In this document: piece by piece, positions 17,812 to 25,661 of the stretch
Position numbering within the stretch: position 1 is the stretch's first letter
How the letters are laid out: each line of letters begins with the position of its first letter
Origin: Methanoregula sp.
GTDB taxonomy: Archaea > Halobacteriota > Methanomicrobia > Methanomicrobiales > Methanospirillaceae
Direction: 5' to 3'
Assembly (NCBI GenBank): GCA_026625165.1
Contig: CP112999.1
Location: 124,001-188,000 of the forward strand
Length of the DNA: 64,000 nt
Position numbers and translations under genes: made by a program
The notes under the pieces: model-generated
Database searches by the model: none
What the model saw: only the letters and a program-made list of their open reading frames with translations
Told to the model about the DNA's origin: nothing

Positions 17812-18423
17812 ATGAAAATAAAACTTACTCAGGGAGAGCTTAAAAGACAAAGAGATGCCTTGCATCAGTACGAGAGGTATCTGCCCACCCTGCAGCTAAA
17901 AAAGCAGCTGTTGCAGCTTGAGATTGTACACCAGCAGAATGTTCTGGCAAAGAGAAAGAATTCGCTGTCCGTAAAGGAGAAATCAGCGGAAAACTGGTCC
18001 GGGCTTTTAATTGAGGCACCCGAAATCAGGCAATGGCTTATCATTAAAAAAACCATTGCCGTAAACAAGAACGTTGCCGGGGTTGATGTGCCGGTTTTTG
18101 AACGTGCAGATTTTGAGCAGGCAGAGTATGACCTGTTCTTAACACCTCTTTGGGTGGATGCCGTGCTGGAAACAATAAAGGATATGATCTCTTTACTGGA
18201 AGAGATAAGGGTCATTGAACAGGGAATATCTGTTCTTCAGCATGAATTGCGTATTACCACGCAGCGCGTCAACCTGTTCGAAAAGGTAAAAATCCCCGGG
18301 GCAAAAGAAGCAATCCGTACAATTAAAATCTATATCGGGGACCAGATGACCAATGCCGTGGGCCGCAGTAAAATTGCCAAAAATAAAATTGAAAAAGCTA
18401 ATCTGGAGGAGGTGGCGGTATGA
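17812..18423 (+). CDS. V-type ATPase central rotor subunit D, bacterial type
   Basis: A 203-residue, almost fully helical protein with two long coiled-coil arms (about 1-65 and 125-195), the design of the rotating D subunit. The C-terminal arm contains RITTQRVNLFEKVKIPGAKEAIRTIKIYIGDQ, equivalent to the RRVNALE--LIP segment of canonical D subunits, and the same segment is seen in the native D subunit at 30159 (TRRRVNALEQVLIPDL). Its stop overlaps the start of subunit I (ATGA), so the two are translationally coupled. Confidence 0.88.
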   Translation: MKIKLTQGELKRQRDALHQYERYLPTLQLKKQLLQLEIVHQQNVLAKRKNSLSVKEKSAENWSGLLIEAPEIRQWLIIKKTIAVNKNVAGVDVPVFERADFEQAEYDLFLTPLWVDAVLETIKDMISLLEEIRVIEQGISVLQHELRITTQRVNLFEKVKIPGAKEAIRTIKIYIGDQMTNAVGRSKIAKNKIEKANLEEVAV

Positions 18424-20225
18424 TTGTTCCGATGAAAAAAGCCACTGTCCTTATCGAAACAAAAGACTCAGAAGCAACAATAAAACATCTGAGTAAATTA
18501 GGGGTTTTGCACGTTGAGCACCAGATTCAGCCACAGGACAGAGATATTTCTGCGCTCCAGGAAAAAGCGACCCTGATTGATTCTTCGTTTGAAGTCTTAA
18601 ACCCGGTGATTGAGATAGAGAAAAACATACAACCGCAGAAGAAAATCAGCGGGGACTGGGTGACGGTTGCCAGCCACATCATCGGACTGGGCAGGCGAAA
18701 GGAACAACTGGAGATATCTTTTAGAAACATCACCGGTCAGATCAATGAGTGGGCGCGATGGGGTGATTTTGATCTCCACCAGATTCAGTACCTTAACCAA
18801 AACGGCATTTACCTTAAACTTTTCAAGGTACCGGTAAAAGAGATCAAGAGTTTTCCAAAAGACGTGATGGTGAAAACGATATTTACGGAAGGCGAGAGTG
18901 CTCATTGCGTCGCGATATCCCAAAGGTCGTTCGAATGCACTTTTTTAGAAATTCTTCCGCCAAAGCAAAGCCTGTCTCTGCTTAAAGAGCGGCTGGCCGA
19001 GGATATTAAGGCTGCAGAAATGATTGAAGGGGAGATTATTGAATGCGCCTGTTTTTATGATGACCTCTCGGGAGTCAGGACAAAACTAAAAAAAGAAATT
19101 GAATTGCAGCAGGTAGTAAACGGCATGGGGAAAGAAGGGGCAATCAGCTATGTAACCGGTTACATCCCATTTGACGCAGAAGGGCATCTCATTGCAAAAG
19201 CTAAAAGTAGGAAATGGGGGATTGTCATCACCGAACCTTCCGAATGGGATAATGTACCGACGCTCCTGCGAAATCCCAGATGGGTCAGTATGATTAAGCC
19301 TGTGCTTGGTTTTCTGGGGCTCACACCCGGATATCACGAACTTGATGTGAGTATGCCGTTTCTGATCTTTTTTGCAATCTTCTTTGGCATTCTTATCGGT
19401 GATGCCGGTTATGGGATGGCCTATTCTTTAATCACGCTCCTGATCACGATCTGGTTATGGAAAAAGATGAAGCTGAATACTGAGATAAAAACCATTATTT
19501 CGTTATTTTTTCTTTTAAGTTCCTCTGCAATACTGTGGGGTGTTCTGACTGGTACCTTCTTTGGTCAGACATGGTTGCTGAACTTAGGGTTTAAACCTCT
19601 GGTTCCCCAGTTAAACAATCCCACCTTCATACAAACGTTCTGCTTCTTTATCGGCGCGCTGCATTTATCTATTGCCCATTCATGGCGGGCATACCTGAAA
19701 ATTCCGTCGCTGAAAGCGCTAGCTGATGTGGGGTATATCTGCATCCTCTGGACCGCATTTTTCCTGGCCAATACGTTAGTCCTGGGAGAAGCATTTCCAC
19801 CGTGGGGGATATGGCTGGTCGTTACAGGGGTTGTCCTTGTGATTTTATTTACAAACCCCCAACCAAATATTCTGAGAGCCATCGGAGAAGGGCTTGGGAC
19901 GATAGTGTTGAGCTTTATGAACAACATTACAGATGTGATCTCGTATGTACGGCTTTTTGCGGTTGGGCTGGCAACTCTCGCCATAGCAGAGACTGCGAAC
20001 ACCCTGGCATCCGGGACATCCGGATTCGGAAATGGTGTCGTAGCTCTTGTGGCAGGTGTCGTAATTCTTATCATTGGTCATGGCCTAAACCTCATGTTAG
20101 GACTGATGTCAGTACTCGTGCACGGTGTCAGGCTGAATGTGCTTGAATTTTCGGGACATGCGAATGTGGCTTGGAGCGGGGTGGAATTCAAGCCATTAAA
20201 GAATGAACAGGAGGACATCGTATGA
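18420..20225 (+). CDS. V-type ATPase membrane subunit I (a), bacterial type
   Basis: A 601-residue stator subunit. The N-terminal half (about 1-310) is cytoplasmic and helical; the C-terminal half holds about seven or eight transmembrane helices, beginning at SMPFLIFFAIFFGILIGDAGYG (about 310). The essential arginine that faces the rotor is in DVISYVRLFAVGLA (about 502-515), followed by a conserved HGLNLMLGLMSVLVHGVRLNVLEF block near the C-terminus. It overlaps D by 4 bases and K by 4 bases. It differs markedly from the native subunit I (640 residues) at 22655. The ion half-channels sit here, but ion choice is better read from subunit K. Confidence 0.9.
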   Translation: MIVPMKKATVLIETKDSEATIKHLSKLGVLHVEHQIQPQDRDISALQEKATLIDSSFEVLNPVIEIEKNIQPQKKISGDWVTVASHIIGLGRRKEQLEISFRNITGQINEWARWGDFDLHQIQYLNQNGIYLKLFKVPVKEIKSFPKDVMVKTIFTEGESAHCVAISQRSFECTFLEILPPKQSLSLLKERLAEDIKAAEMIEGEIIECACFYDDLSGVRTKLKKEIELQQVVNGMGKEGAISYVTGYIPFDAEGHLIAKAKSRKWGIVITEPSEWDNVPTLLRNPRWVSMIKPVLGFLGLTPGYHELDVSMPFLIFFAIFFGILIGDAGYGMAYSLITLLITIWLWKKMKLNTEIKTIISLFFLLSSSAILWGVLTGTFFGQTWLLNLGFKPLVPQLNNPTFIQTFCFFIGALHLSIAHSWRAYLKIPSLKALADVGYICILWTAFFLANTLVLGEAFPPWGIWLVVTGVVLVILFTNPQPNILRAIGEGLGTIVLSFMNNITDVISYVRLFAVGLATLAIAETANTLASGTSGFGNGVVALVAGVVILIIGHGLNLMLGLMSVLVHGVRLNVLEFSGHANVAWSGVEFKPLKNEQEDIV

Positions 20226-20665
20226 TACAATTCAGTGATCTGGGAATGGGTCTGGTACTCGGCCTGTCTGCCTGCGGTTCTGCTGCCGGAGCAGGTATTG
20301 CCGGAATGGCTGCGATTGGAGCATGGAAGAAGAAGTACAGCCAGAATAAGCCGGCGGCATTTATGCTCGTTGCTTTTGTCGGTGCGCCGCTTACCCAGAC
20401 GATCTATGGAATGATCGTCATGAACGGGATGTATGAACTTGCTGCTCAGGGCCAGTACCTTGTGGGTATCGGTGCCTTCTGCGGTATGGGTATCGGCCTG
20501 TCTGCCTACTTTCAGGGTAAATGTGCTGCCTGCGCCTGCGACGCCATGGAAGAAACCGGCAAGGGATTTGGCAATTACATGATCATACTGGGCATAACCG
20601 AGACCGTGGCCCTGCTGGTGATGGCGTTTACCTTGGGCATTTTGAGTAAGCTTGCCGGAGGATAA
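20222..20665 (+). CDS. V-type ATPase rotor subunit K, duplicated four-helix form with predicted Na+ site
   Basis: A 147-residue proteolipid with two helical hairpins (about 5-70 and 80-145), the duplicated V-type form. Only the second hairpin carries the ion-binding carboxylate (Glu127 in GITETVALL); the equivalent place in the first hairpin is Thr58-Gln59 (PLTQTIYG). Gln98 (YFQGK) lies in helix 3. Thr, Gln, Gln and Glu in these places are the ligands known from the sodium-binding Enterococcus hirae NtpK, so a sodium site is predicted. One carboxylate per four helices gives a low ion-to-ATP ratio, favouring pumping over synthesis. Five cysteines (18, 87, 101, 104, 106) are unusual in a c-type subunit. 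Confidence 0.9.
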   Translation: MIQFSDLGMGLVLGLSACGSAAGAGIAGMAAIGAWKKKYSQNKPAAFMLVAFVGAPLTQTIYGMIVMNGMYELAAQGQYLVGIGAFCGMGIGLSAYFQGKCAACACDAMEETGKGFGNYMIILGITETVALLVMAFTLGILSKLAGG

Positions 20666-20698
20666 GTTCCTTTTTTTGACGTAGGGGAGAAGATCACC

Positions 20699-20794
20699 AT
20701 GCGCTCCTCCCTCCTGAAGACCTTTATCTTTGTTTTTCTCATCGGAGGACTGATGATATTTGCTATCGTACTGCTTCCGGGACAAATCCGATGA
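20699..20794 (+). CDS. 31-residue membrane peptide at the end of the V-type operon
   Basis: An ATG at 20699 with a good ribosome site (GGGGAG, 20684-20689, ten bases upstream) opens a 31-codon frame ending at TGA 20792. The peptide MRSSLLKTFIFVFLIGGLMI continues as a single hydrophobic helix (about 7-27) and ends with a short polar tail; the N-terminus is basic, so it should be inserted with the N-terminus in the cytoplasm. It lies 33 bases after subunit K on the same strand. It could be a small membrane-sector subunit or assembly factor of the V-type enzyme (speculative), or a chance frame. The ribosome site and position argue for a real gene. Confidence 0.5.
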   Translation: MRSSLLKTFIFVFLIGGLMIFAIVLLPGQIR

Positions 20795-20841
20795 CTGCCG
20801 TACCGGCATCATCCGGAAAGTCAAGCCTCCATCGTTCCCAT

Positions 20842-21708
20842 TTATTCCGGCGTACGGATGATGATTACCGGCCGTTTTGCGTTCGTAGCCACCGTATGCG
20901 CTGTGCTGCCGAGCATCAGTTCACGGAACCAGCCTCTTCCATGGGAGCCCATCCAGATGACTGAAACGTCCTCCTCATCGGCAATTCTTATGATCTCGAG
21001 GGGGGGATCCCCCCACTTTACAATTGCCCTGACTTTTATGCCCTTTGCAGCAACACTGCTGCGGATTGCTTCCACCTGTTCCTTTGACTTCAGGACCGCA
21101 TTCTCGATCTCCCTTTTAGTCTCGCCCTGAGATACCACATGGAGGAGAATGACCTCCCCCACCCCCCTTGTCGTGCTGAGAAGGGATATCGCACGGTCAG
21201 AGTATTGAGAGAAATCAATCGGACAGAGGATCCGGGAGAGTATCATCGGGCAGAACATTTCATAGGTCTTCCCCTTTATCTTCTCGATAATTTTATGGCG
21301 CATAATCAGCACATTGGTCCTGCTTTGGCGGAGAACTCCCATTGATACGCTGCCAAGAAGGATCCCATCCACAAGGCTGTTCCCCCGTGCACCTACAACA
21401 ATCAGGGAAACGCCTCTTTCCTCGGCTGTTTCGATAATTGCTCCGGCGGTGTCAGATGAGATCTTTACCGACGTTGTCACCCTAAGATTTTTGCTGAGGT
21501 TTTCAAGATAGTATTTCTCTTCCTCGAGGAAATTTTCGCCGGTCCGGTAGAATATATCCCCTATCTTTCCACCCCCCCTCGGAGATCTGGCCTCTTCGAC
21601 AACGTGGAGCAGGATGACATCACGGGCTCCCGGAAAACCGGCGATGCAGTCAAGCGTCTTCTTTGCATATTCTGAAAAATCCGTGGGGAAGAGCACTTTT
21701 TCAAACAT
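20842..21708 (-). CDS. Tandem universal stress protein (two UspA domains)
   Basis: The 288-residue protein has two UspA domains, residues about 1-135 (MFEKVLFPTDFSEYAKKTLD) and about 150-288 (MILSRILCPIDFSQYSDRA). Each ends with the ATP-binding pattern: GARGNSLVDGILLGSVS (first) and GSHGRGWFRELMLGSTAHTV (second), matching G-2x-G-9x-G(S/T). Such proteins bind ATP and respond to stress; the client is unknown. It lies between the two rotary ATPase operons on the opposite strand, and converges with the V-type operon. Confidence 0.9.
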   Translation of the reverse strand: MFEKVLFPTDFSEYAKKTLDCIAGFPGARDVILLHVVEEARSPRGGGKIGDIFYRTGENFLEEEKYYLENLSKNLRVTTSVKISSDTAGAIIETAEERGVSLIVVGARGNSLVDGILLGSVSMGVLRQSRTNVLIMRHKIIEKIKGKTYEMFCPMILSRILCPIDFSQYSDRAISLLSTTRGVGEVILLHVVSQGETKREIENAVLKSKEQVEAIRSSVAAKGIKVRAIVKWGDPPLEIIRIADEEDVSVIWMGSHGRGWFRELMLGSTAHTVATNAKRPVIIIRTPE

Positions 21709-21772
21709 AAATTACATCCTGATAGACACTACCTGACCCTGCCACATATAGCGTACTGCGGGGTCTTCTTTT

Positions 21773-21985
21773 TTAAACATTTCCTACTGCCTCCAATATT
21801 TTAATGGTATCTTTGGATATTTTACCTGGTTTACCCTTAAGCCAGCCCGGAAACGTTATGCAATACCGGTATGCTTCAGGACACAGGGTCATTATGGGGT
21901 GGAATGTATCGTTATTCCCTATCTGATAAATGGAGCAGGAAACATTTCGCTCCAATGAAATTTTTTTGTTTGATTTCCCGATCAT
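21773..21985 (-). CDS. Small conserved-looking protein, unknown
   Basis: An ATG at 21985 (minus strand) preceded by GGGAG seven bases upstream opens a 70-codon frame. The product has three cysteines and a compact mixed pattern (NVSCSIYQIGNNDTFHPIMT, then LCPEAYRYCITFPGWLKGKPG). The frame stays open upstream to 22276, but that extension is compositionally unlike protein, so the internal start with its ribosome site is preferred. The CPEAY stretch is reminiscent of small archaeal Cys-containing proteins (TIGR04076-like), but this is not a firm match. Confidence 0.45.
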   Translation of the reverse strand: MIGKSNKKISLERNVSCSIYQIGNNDTFHPIMTLCPEAYRYCITFPGWLKGKPGKISKDTIKILEAVGNV

Positions 21986-22141
21986 TTTAACTCTCCCACC
22001 GTCCTGTATCACGCGCCCATGTTTCCGGGGTTGAACCCAAACAGGTTCGGATTGCCACCTTGATCCGGCAGATTTGGTTAAGGAGAAACATTTATCGTTA
22101 CGGACAGTAGAGGTGAGAGCGATTATAATTGAAATCTGCCT

Positions 22142-22315
22142 ATGCCGACCAATATGACCGAGATCATCGAGAAGTTGAAAAAAGGAGCGATAGGCCGTTG
22201 CCGGGAGCGAATCATTGAAGCACGGGCGAACCCGAAAGAGACTATCACCATAACAAAAAATTCGCACCAGAACCACGGTCTGACCTCACACTTAAAAAAA
22301 ATGCGGGGGTTATAA
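22142..22315 (+). CDS. Possible 57-residue basic protein ahead of the ATP synthase operon
   Basis: A short frame from ATG 22142 to TAA 22315 encodes a basic, helix-forming peptide (MTEIIEKLKKGAIGRCRERI in its first half, HGLTSHLKKMRGL at the end). It ends 12 bases before the start of subunit H, and its 3' end supplies the AAGGGGG ribosome site of that gene. There is no clear ribosome site of its own, so it may be leaderless behind the attataatt at about 22119-22127, or not translated. Could be a leader peptide, an H-like relic or a chance frame. Confidence 0.35.
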   Translation: MPTNMTEIIEKLKKGAIGRCRERIIEARANPKETITITKNSHQNHGLTSHLKKMRGL

Positions 22316-22327
22316 GGGGGATTGTAG

Positions 22328-22648
22328 ATGGTGCCGGAAAAATCCGTTTTGCAGCAGGTTCGTGAAAAGGAGCTGATGTTCAGCATCAAAATATATGAGG
22401 CACGCGGGAAAGCCGAAGAAGTAATCCAGAATGCAAGAAAAGAAGCCTCTGAAATGGTTGAGAATTCAGAGAGGGAGGGGAAAAAGGCAGCCCGGGAATT
22501 ATACGAAAGAGAGATGGAAATCATACGACAGGAGGTTGAGCAGCTCAGAAGTCAGGGCATACAGGAGGCAAAGGCAACAAAAGCAGAGGCGGAACGTAAT
22601 TTAGAACCAGCGATCCGGAATATCGTGACAACTGTCTCAATGGGATAG
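22328..22648 (+). CDS. ahaH: A-type ATP synthase subunit H (peripheral stalk)
   Basis: A 106-residue protein that is one continuous coiled coil from about residue 8 to 95, with the charged heptads of AhaH/G subunits (EEVIQNARKEASEMVENSER). It pairs with subunit E to form the peripheral stalk. The ATG at 22328 has AAGGGGG seven bases upstream. It is the first gene of the native operon H-I-K-E-C-F-A-B-D, the order known from methanogens, and lies 6 bases ahead of subunit I. Confidence 0.88.
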   Translation: MVPEKSVLQQVREKELMFSIKIYEARGKAEEVIQNARKEASEMVENSEREGKKAARELYEREMEIIRQEVEQLRSQGIQEAKATKAEAERNLEPAIRNIVTTVSMG

Positions 22649-22654
22649 GGCACC

Positions 22655-24577
22655 ATGCTGCAGAAGATGAGAAAAGTCCAGATCATAGGGCCGAAAAAAG
22701 AACTGCAGAGCGTTGTTGATATCCTGTACCATACCGGAACTGTTCATCTTGAGGACCTCTCAAAGACCATCCTTCCGGGTGATACCATCTTACGGAAGAT
22801 GGATATCGAAAAAGGCGGGGATATCGCAAACATTCTGGTAAAGATCGGGGGCATTTTCCTCGCTCTGCCCAAAATACGTGATGATGCCGGGAAGCAGGCA
22901 AAGATCTTAGAAGAACTCCGGATCAAAAGCCACAACGACCTGATTGCGAGGGCAAACCAGGTGATTGAGGAACTGGAATCGACCACAAAGGATCTTGCCT
23001 CGACCAAGAATGACCTGGAATTCACCCTTAATGCGCTGGACAGGTATGAAAAAATCATTAAAAAGATCCAGCCATTGGAGAACCAGTTGCCGATTCTGGA
23101 AGGGTTTGAAGTTACAGTCATCCTCATTCAGCGCGAGTTCAAGGATGTCCTTGAGATCATAAGGAATACGCTTGTCGAAATTACCAGAAATCAGTTCGAA
23201 CTGATCTCTGCGGATGTGGACGAGGCAACCATTGCGACGGTTGTCGTGTTCAACAAGAAATACTCCGAACAGGTGCACTCGTTCATCTTCTCCCAGAATG
23301 TGAACGAGGTCAGGCTGCCATCGGAATATCTGGGAAAACCGTTCCATGAAGTCCTTCACCTGATTACGGAAAAAAGAACAAAGTTGGGTGAGGAGATCGG
23401 GGTCATTGATAACAAACTCGTGAAACTCTCGGCAGAATGGTACCAGGAGCTTGCAGTCCTCAAAAAGGTGCTTGATGACAGGAATGAAGAAGCAGGAGTC
23501 TTTGGCAAATTCGGCCAGACAGAGTATACTTTTTTTATCCTTGGCTGGATCCCCAAAAAATATCTGGGCAGTACAAAAGAGGTCCTGAAAAATACATTCG
23601 GAAACCGGGTCATCGTCAACGAGCTTGACGTGAGTCCGGATAATATGGACGAGGCACCGACGTTCTATGATAACCCGGCGTTCGTGAAACCTTTTGAATT
23701 CCTCATGCAGATGGTCAGCCCGCCCAAGTACCGCGAGGTCGACCCGAGCCCGTTGTTTGCGATTTTCTTCCCGTTCTTCTTCGGTCTCATGGTCGGCGAT
23801 ATTGCGTACGGGATCATTATCCTTGTGTTTGCCCTGATCATGAAAAAGAAGTATAAAATGGAAATCTGGCTCCAGCACCTGATGAACATCCTGATCATAT
23901 CCTCGATCCCGACTATCTTTTTTGGGATCCTCTTTGGCGAATTCTTTGGGAATTTCGGTGAAGAGATGGGCTGGATCCATCCGGTCAACTTTCTTGGCAT
24001 AACCTGGAACAGGATCGAGGCGTTGGTGCCTTTGCTCATCCTTGCGATTGCCATAGGGGTGTTCCATGTATTCCTTGGTCTCGCCATTGGAATTATCAAT
24101 TCCCTTGCCAAGAAGAGCAGGAAACATGCGATTGAAAAGGCGGGGATGATCGCCGCGATCACCGGGCTCCTCCTCATCATCGGAGCCTCGGCAAAGATGT
24201 TTCCCGAGATCCTCCTTCAGCCAGGAGTTGTGCTGATCATTATCGCGCTACCGTTAATCATCTATGGCGGCGGATTCTTCGGAGTATTTGAGATCATGAG
24301 CACTGTCGGCAACATTCTTTCCTATGCCCGTATCATGGCAATCGGGATGGCATCGGTCATTCTCGCTCTGGTCGCCAATAAACTCGGGGGAATGATGGAT
24401 GTTGCACTGGTCGGGTTTTTAATCGCCGCCCTTCTGCATATAGTTAATATCGGCCTTGCGATGTTCAGCCCGTTTTTACATTCCTTCAGGCTGCATGTAG
24501 TAGAATTCAATTCCAAATTTTACGAGGGAGGGGGAAAGATGTACAAACCGTTTAAAAGGGAAGAAAAAGGAGGATGA
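22655..24577 (+). CDS. ahaI: A-type ATP synthase membrane subunit I (a)
   Basis: The 640-residue stator subunit. The cytoplasmic half (about 1-355) is helical; the membrane half starts near PSPLFAIFFPFFFGLMVGDIAYG (about 365) and has about eight helices. The essential arginine is in NILSYARIMAIGMASV (about 550-565). The C-terminus has HIVNIGLAMFSPFLHSFRLHVVEF as in other archaeal subunits I. Function: forms the ion half-channels against the K ring. A second ATG at 22667 is an alternative start. It is clearly a different lineage from the subunit I at 18420. Confidence 0.93.
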   Translation: MLQKMRKVQIIGPKKELQSVVDILYHTGTVHLEDLSKTILPGDTILRKMDIEKGGDIANILVKIGGIFLALPKIRDDAGKQAKILEELRIKSHNDLIARANQVIEELESTTKDLASTKNDLEFTLNALDRYEKIIKKIQPLENQLPILEGFEVTVILIQREFKDVLEIIRNTLVEITRNQFELISADVDEATIATVVVFNKKYSEQVHSFIFSQNVNEVRLPSEYLGKPFHEVLHLITEKRTKLGEEIGVIDNKLVKLSAEWYQELAVLKKVLDDRNEEAGVFGKFGQTEYTFFILGWIPKKYLGSTKEVLKNTFGNRVIVNELDVSPDNMDEAPTFYDNPAFVKPFEFLMQMVSPPKYREVDPSPLFAIFFPFFFGLMVGDIAYGIIILVFALIMKKKYKMEIWLQHLMNILIISSIPTIFFGILFGEFFGNFGEEMGWIHPVNFLGITWNRIEALVPLLILAIAIGVFHVFLGLAIGIINSLAKKSRKHAIEKAGMIAAITGLLLIIGASAKMFPEILLQPGVVLIIIALPLIIYGGGFFGVFEIMSTVGNILSYARIMAIGMASVILALVANKLGGMMDVALVGFLIAALLHIVNIGLAMFSPFLHSFRLHVVEFNSKFYEGGGKMYKPFKREEKGG

Positions 24578-24694
24578 GGTGATGTAATGTGTGTTGAGTA
24601 CGTCGCAGGGTATCGTAAAGGTTCTGTATGACGGTTGAAAATTGACAGCAGCAGTAGTTGTGTTATTTGATTAAAAAAAGGGGTGTTGTTAACA

Positions 24695-24913
24695 ATGGTG
24701 GACTGGGGAATTCCTATTGGAGCCGGAATTGCATTCGGACTTGGGGCATTGGGAACAGGTATTGCACAATCAAAGATCGGGTCTGCGGGAGCAGGAACAA
24801 TTGCAGAAAGACCTGAGACGTTCGGTCTCATGGTAATTCTCGTTGCAATTCCCGAAACTCTTGTGATTCTTGGTTTCGTGGTCGCGGCAATGATCATGAT
24901 CATGCTTGTATGA
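24695..24913 (+). CDS. ahaK: A-type ATP synthase rotor subunit K, two-helix form
   Basis: A 72-residue proteolipid with a single hairpin: helix 1 about 6-28 (GIAFGLGALGTGIAQSKIGS) and helix 2 about 44-70, with the ion-binding Glu54 in VAIPETLVILGF. Gln25 in helix 1 and Thr55 beside the glutamate could take part in sodium binding as in other methanogens, but this is not decisive. One carboxylate per hairpin gives a high ion-to-ATP ratio, right for ATP synthesis. The ATG at 24695 is chosen because aaggggtg lies about ten bases upstream; an earlier in-frame codon at 24683 has no such site. Unusually wide gaps (117 and 151 bases) flank this gene. Confidence 0.9.
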   Translation: MVDWGIPIGAGIAFGLGALGTGIAQSKIGSAGAGTIAERPETFGLMVILVAIPETLVILGFVVAAMIMIMLV

Positions 24914-25013
24914 ATATATGCCCGTACCATAACCGCCAAATGTACGAGGGTATATTGAACCATGCCATATCGGGTGTCTTACGTAACCGGTAACTTTTGG
25001 GGGATTATGAGGA

Positions 25014-25030
25014 TTGGATATAAAAATACC
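25014..25030 (+). promoter_or_regulatory. Possible internal promoter between K and E
   Basis: The K-E gap is 151 bases, whereas most other genes of the operon touch or overlap. It contains ttggatataaaaatacc, a good archaeal TATA-like box, about 40-50 bases upstream of the subunit E start at 25065. An internal promoter here would uncouple the highly needed K transcript from the E-to-D genes. Seen by pattern only. Confidence 0.4.
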
Positions 25031-25064
25031 TGCTGGAGAGCAATGAACCGGGGTTGGTAATCAG

Positions 25065-25661
25065 ATGTCTATTGAGCAGTTGATCGAATCCGTCGAGGTG
25101 AGTGCTGAAGAAAAGATCAGCGAGCTGTTAAAAAAGGCAGAAGACGATGCTGCAGAGATTAAGAAAGATGCACAGGCAAAGGATGAAATTATCAAAAAGA
25201 GGCATCTGGCAGCGACCAAAAAATCAATCGAGATGGAGAGAAACAAATTGCTCGCAAAGGTAAAAGAGGAGACCCGGATGGAGTTGACCCGGGTCAAGGA
25301 TGAAGTCTTCAGAAAAGCCTTTTTGGAAGCCCAAAAAATTCTTTCGTCGGCAAGAGAGCAACCGGATTACGAAAATAATTTCAAAAAATTGCTGTCAGAG
25401 GCGGTTCTGGAGATTGAAGGCGGAGAAATCAGCCTGCACATCGACAAACGGGATGAGACCCTCTGTAAAAAGCTGTTGCCGCAACTCAAACTGAACTGCG
25501 ATATCGTTACCGATGTTACCTGTGCCGGGGGGTTGAATGCGGGCACAAAAGATGGCAGATTCGTCGTGTTCAATACGATAGAGTCGAGGTTTGAAACGGC
25601 AAAGGAGATCTTAAAACCGGAAATTATTGAAATACTGTACGGTGGTAAGGGTGGAGTATGA
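25065..25661 (+). CDS. ahaE: A-type ATP synthase subunit E (peripheral stalk)
   Basis: The 198-residue stalk subunit: an N-terminal coiled coil (about 5-85, ELLKKAEDDAAEIKKDAQAK) and a globular C-terminal head (about 95-198) with GGEISLHIDKRDETLCKKLL and the closing ESRFETAKEILKPEIIEILYGG, which is typical for archaeal E. A GGGTTGG lies about 8 bases upstream of the ATG. The 3' end overlaps subunit C by 11 bases. Confidence 0.9.
   Translation: MSIEQLIESVEVSAEEKISELLKKAEDDAAEIKKDAQAKDEIIKKRHLAATKKSIEMERNKLLAKVKEETRMELTRVKDEVFRKAFLEAQKILSSAREQPDYENNFKKLLSEAVLEIEGGEISLHIDKRDETLCKKLLPQLKLNCDIVTDVTCAGGLNAGTKDGRFVVFNTIESRFETAKEILKPEIIEILYGGKGGV

Noticed and set aside
22907-24127. 406-codon minus-strand frame opposite ATP synthase subunit I
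   Set aside because: Shadow of a well-supported membrane subunit; the translated product is rich in His, Asp and Phe without plausible folds.
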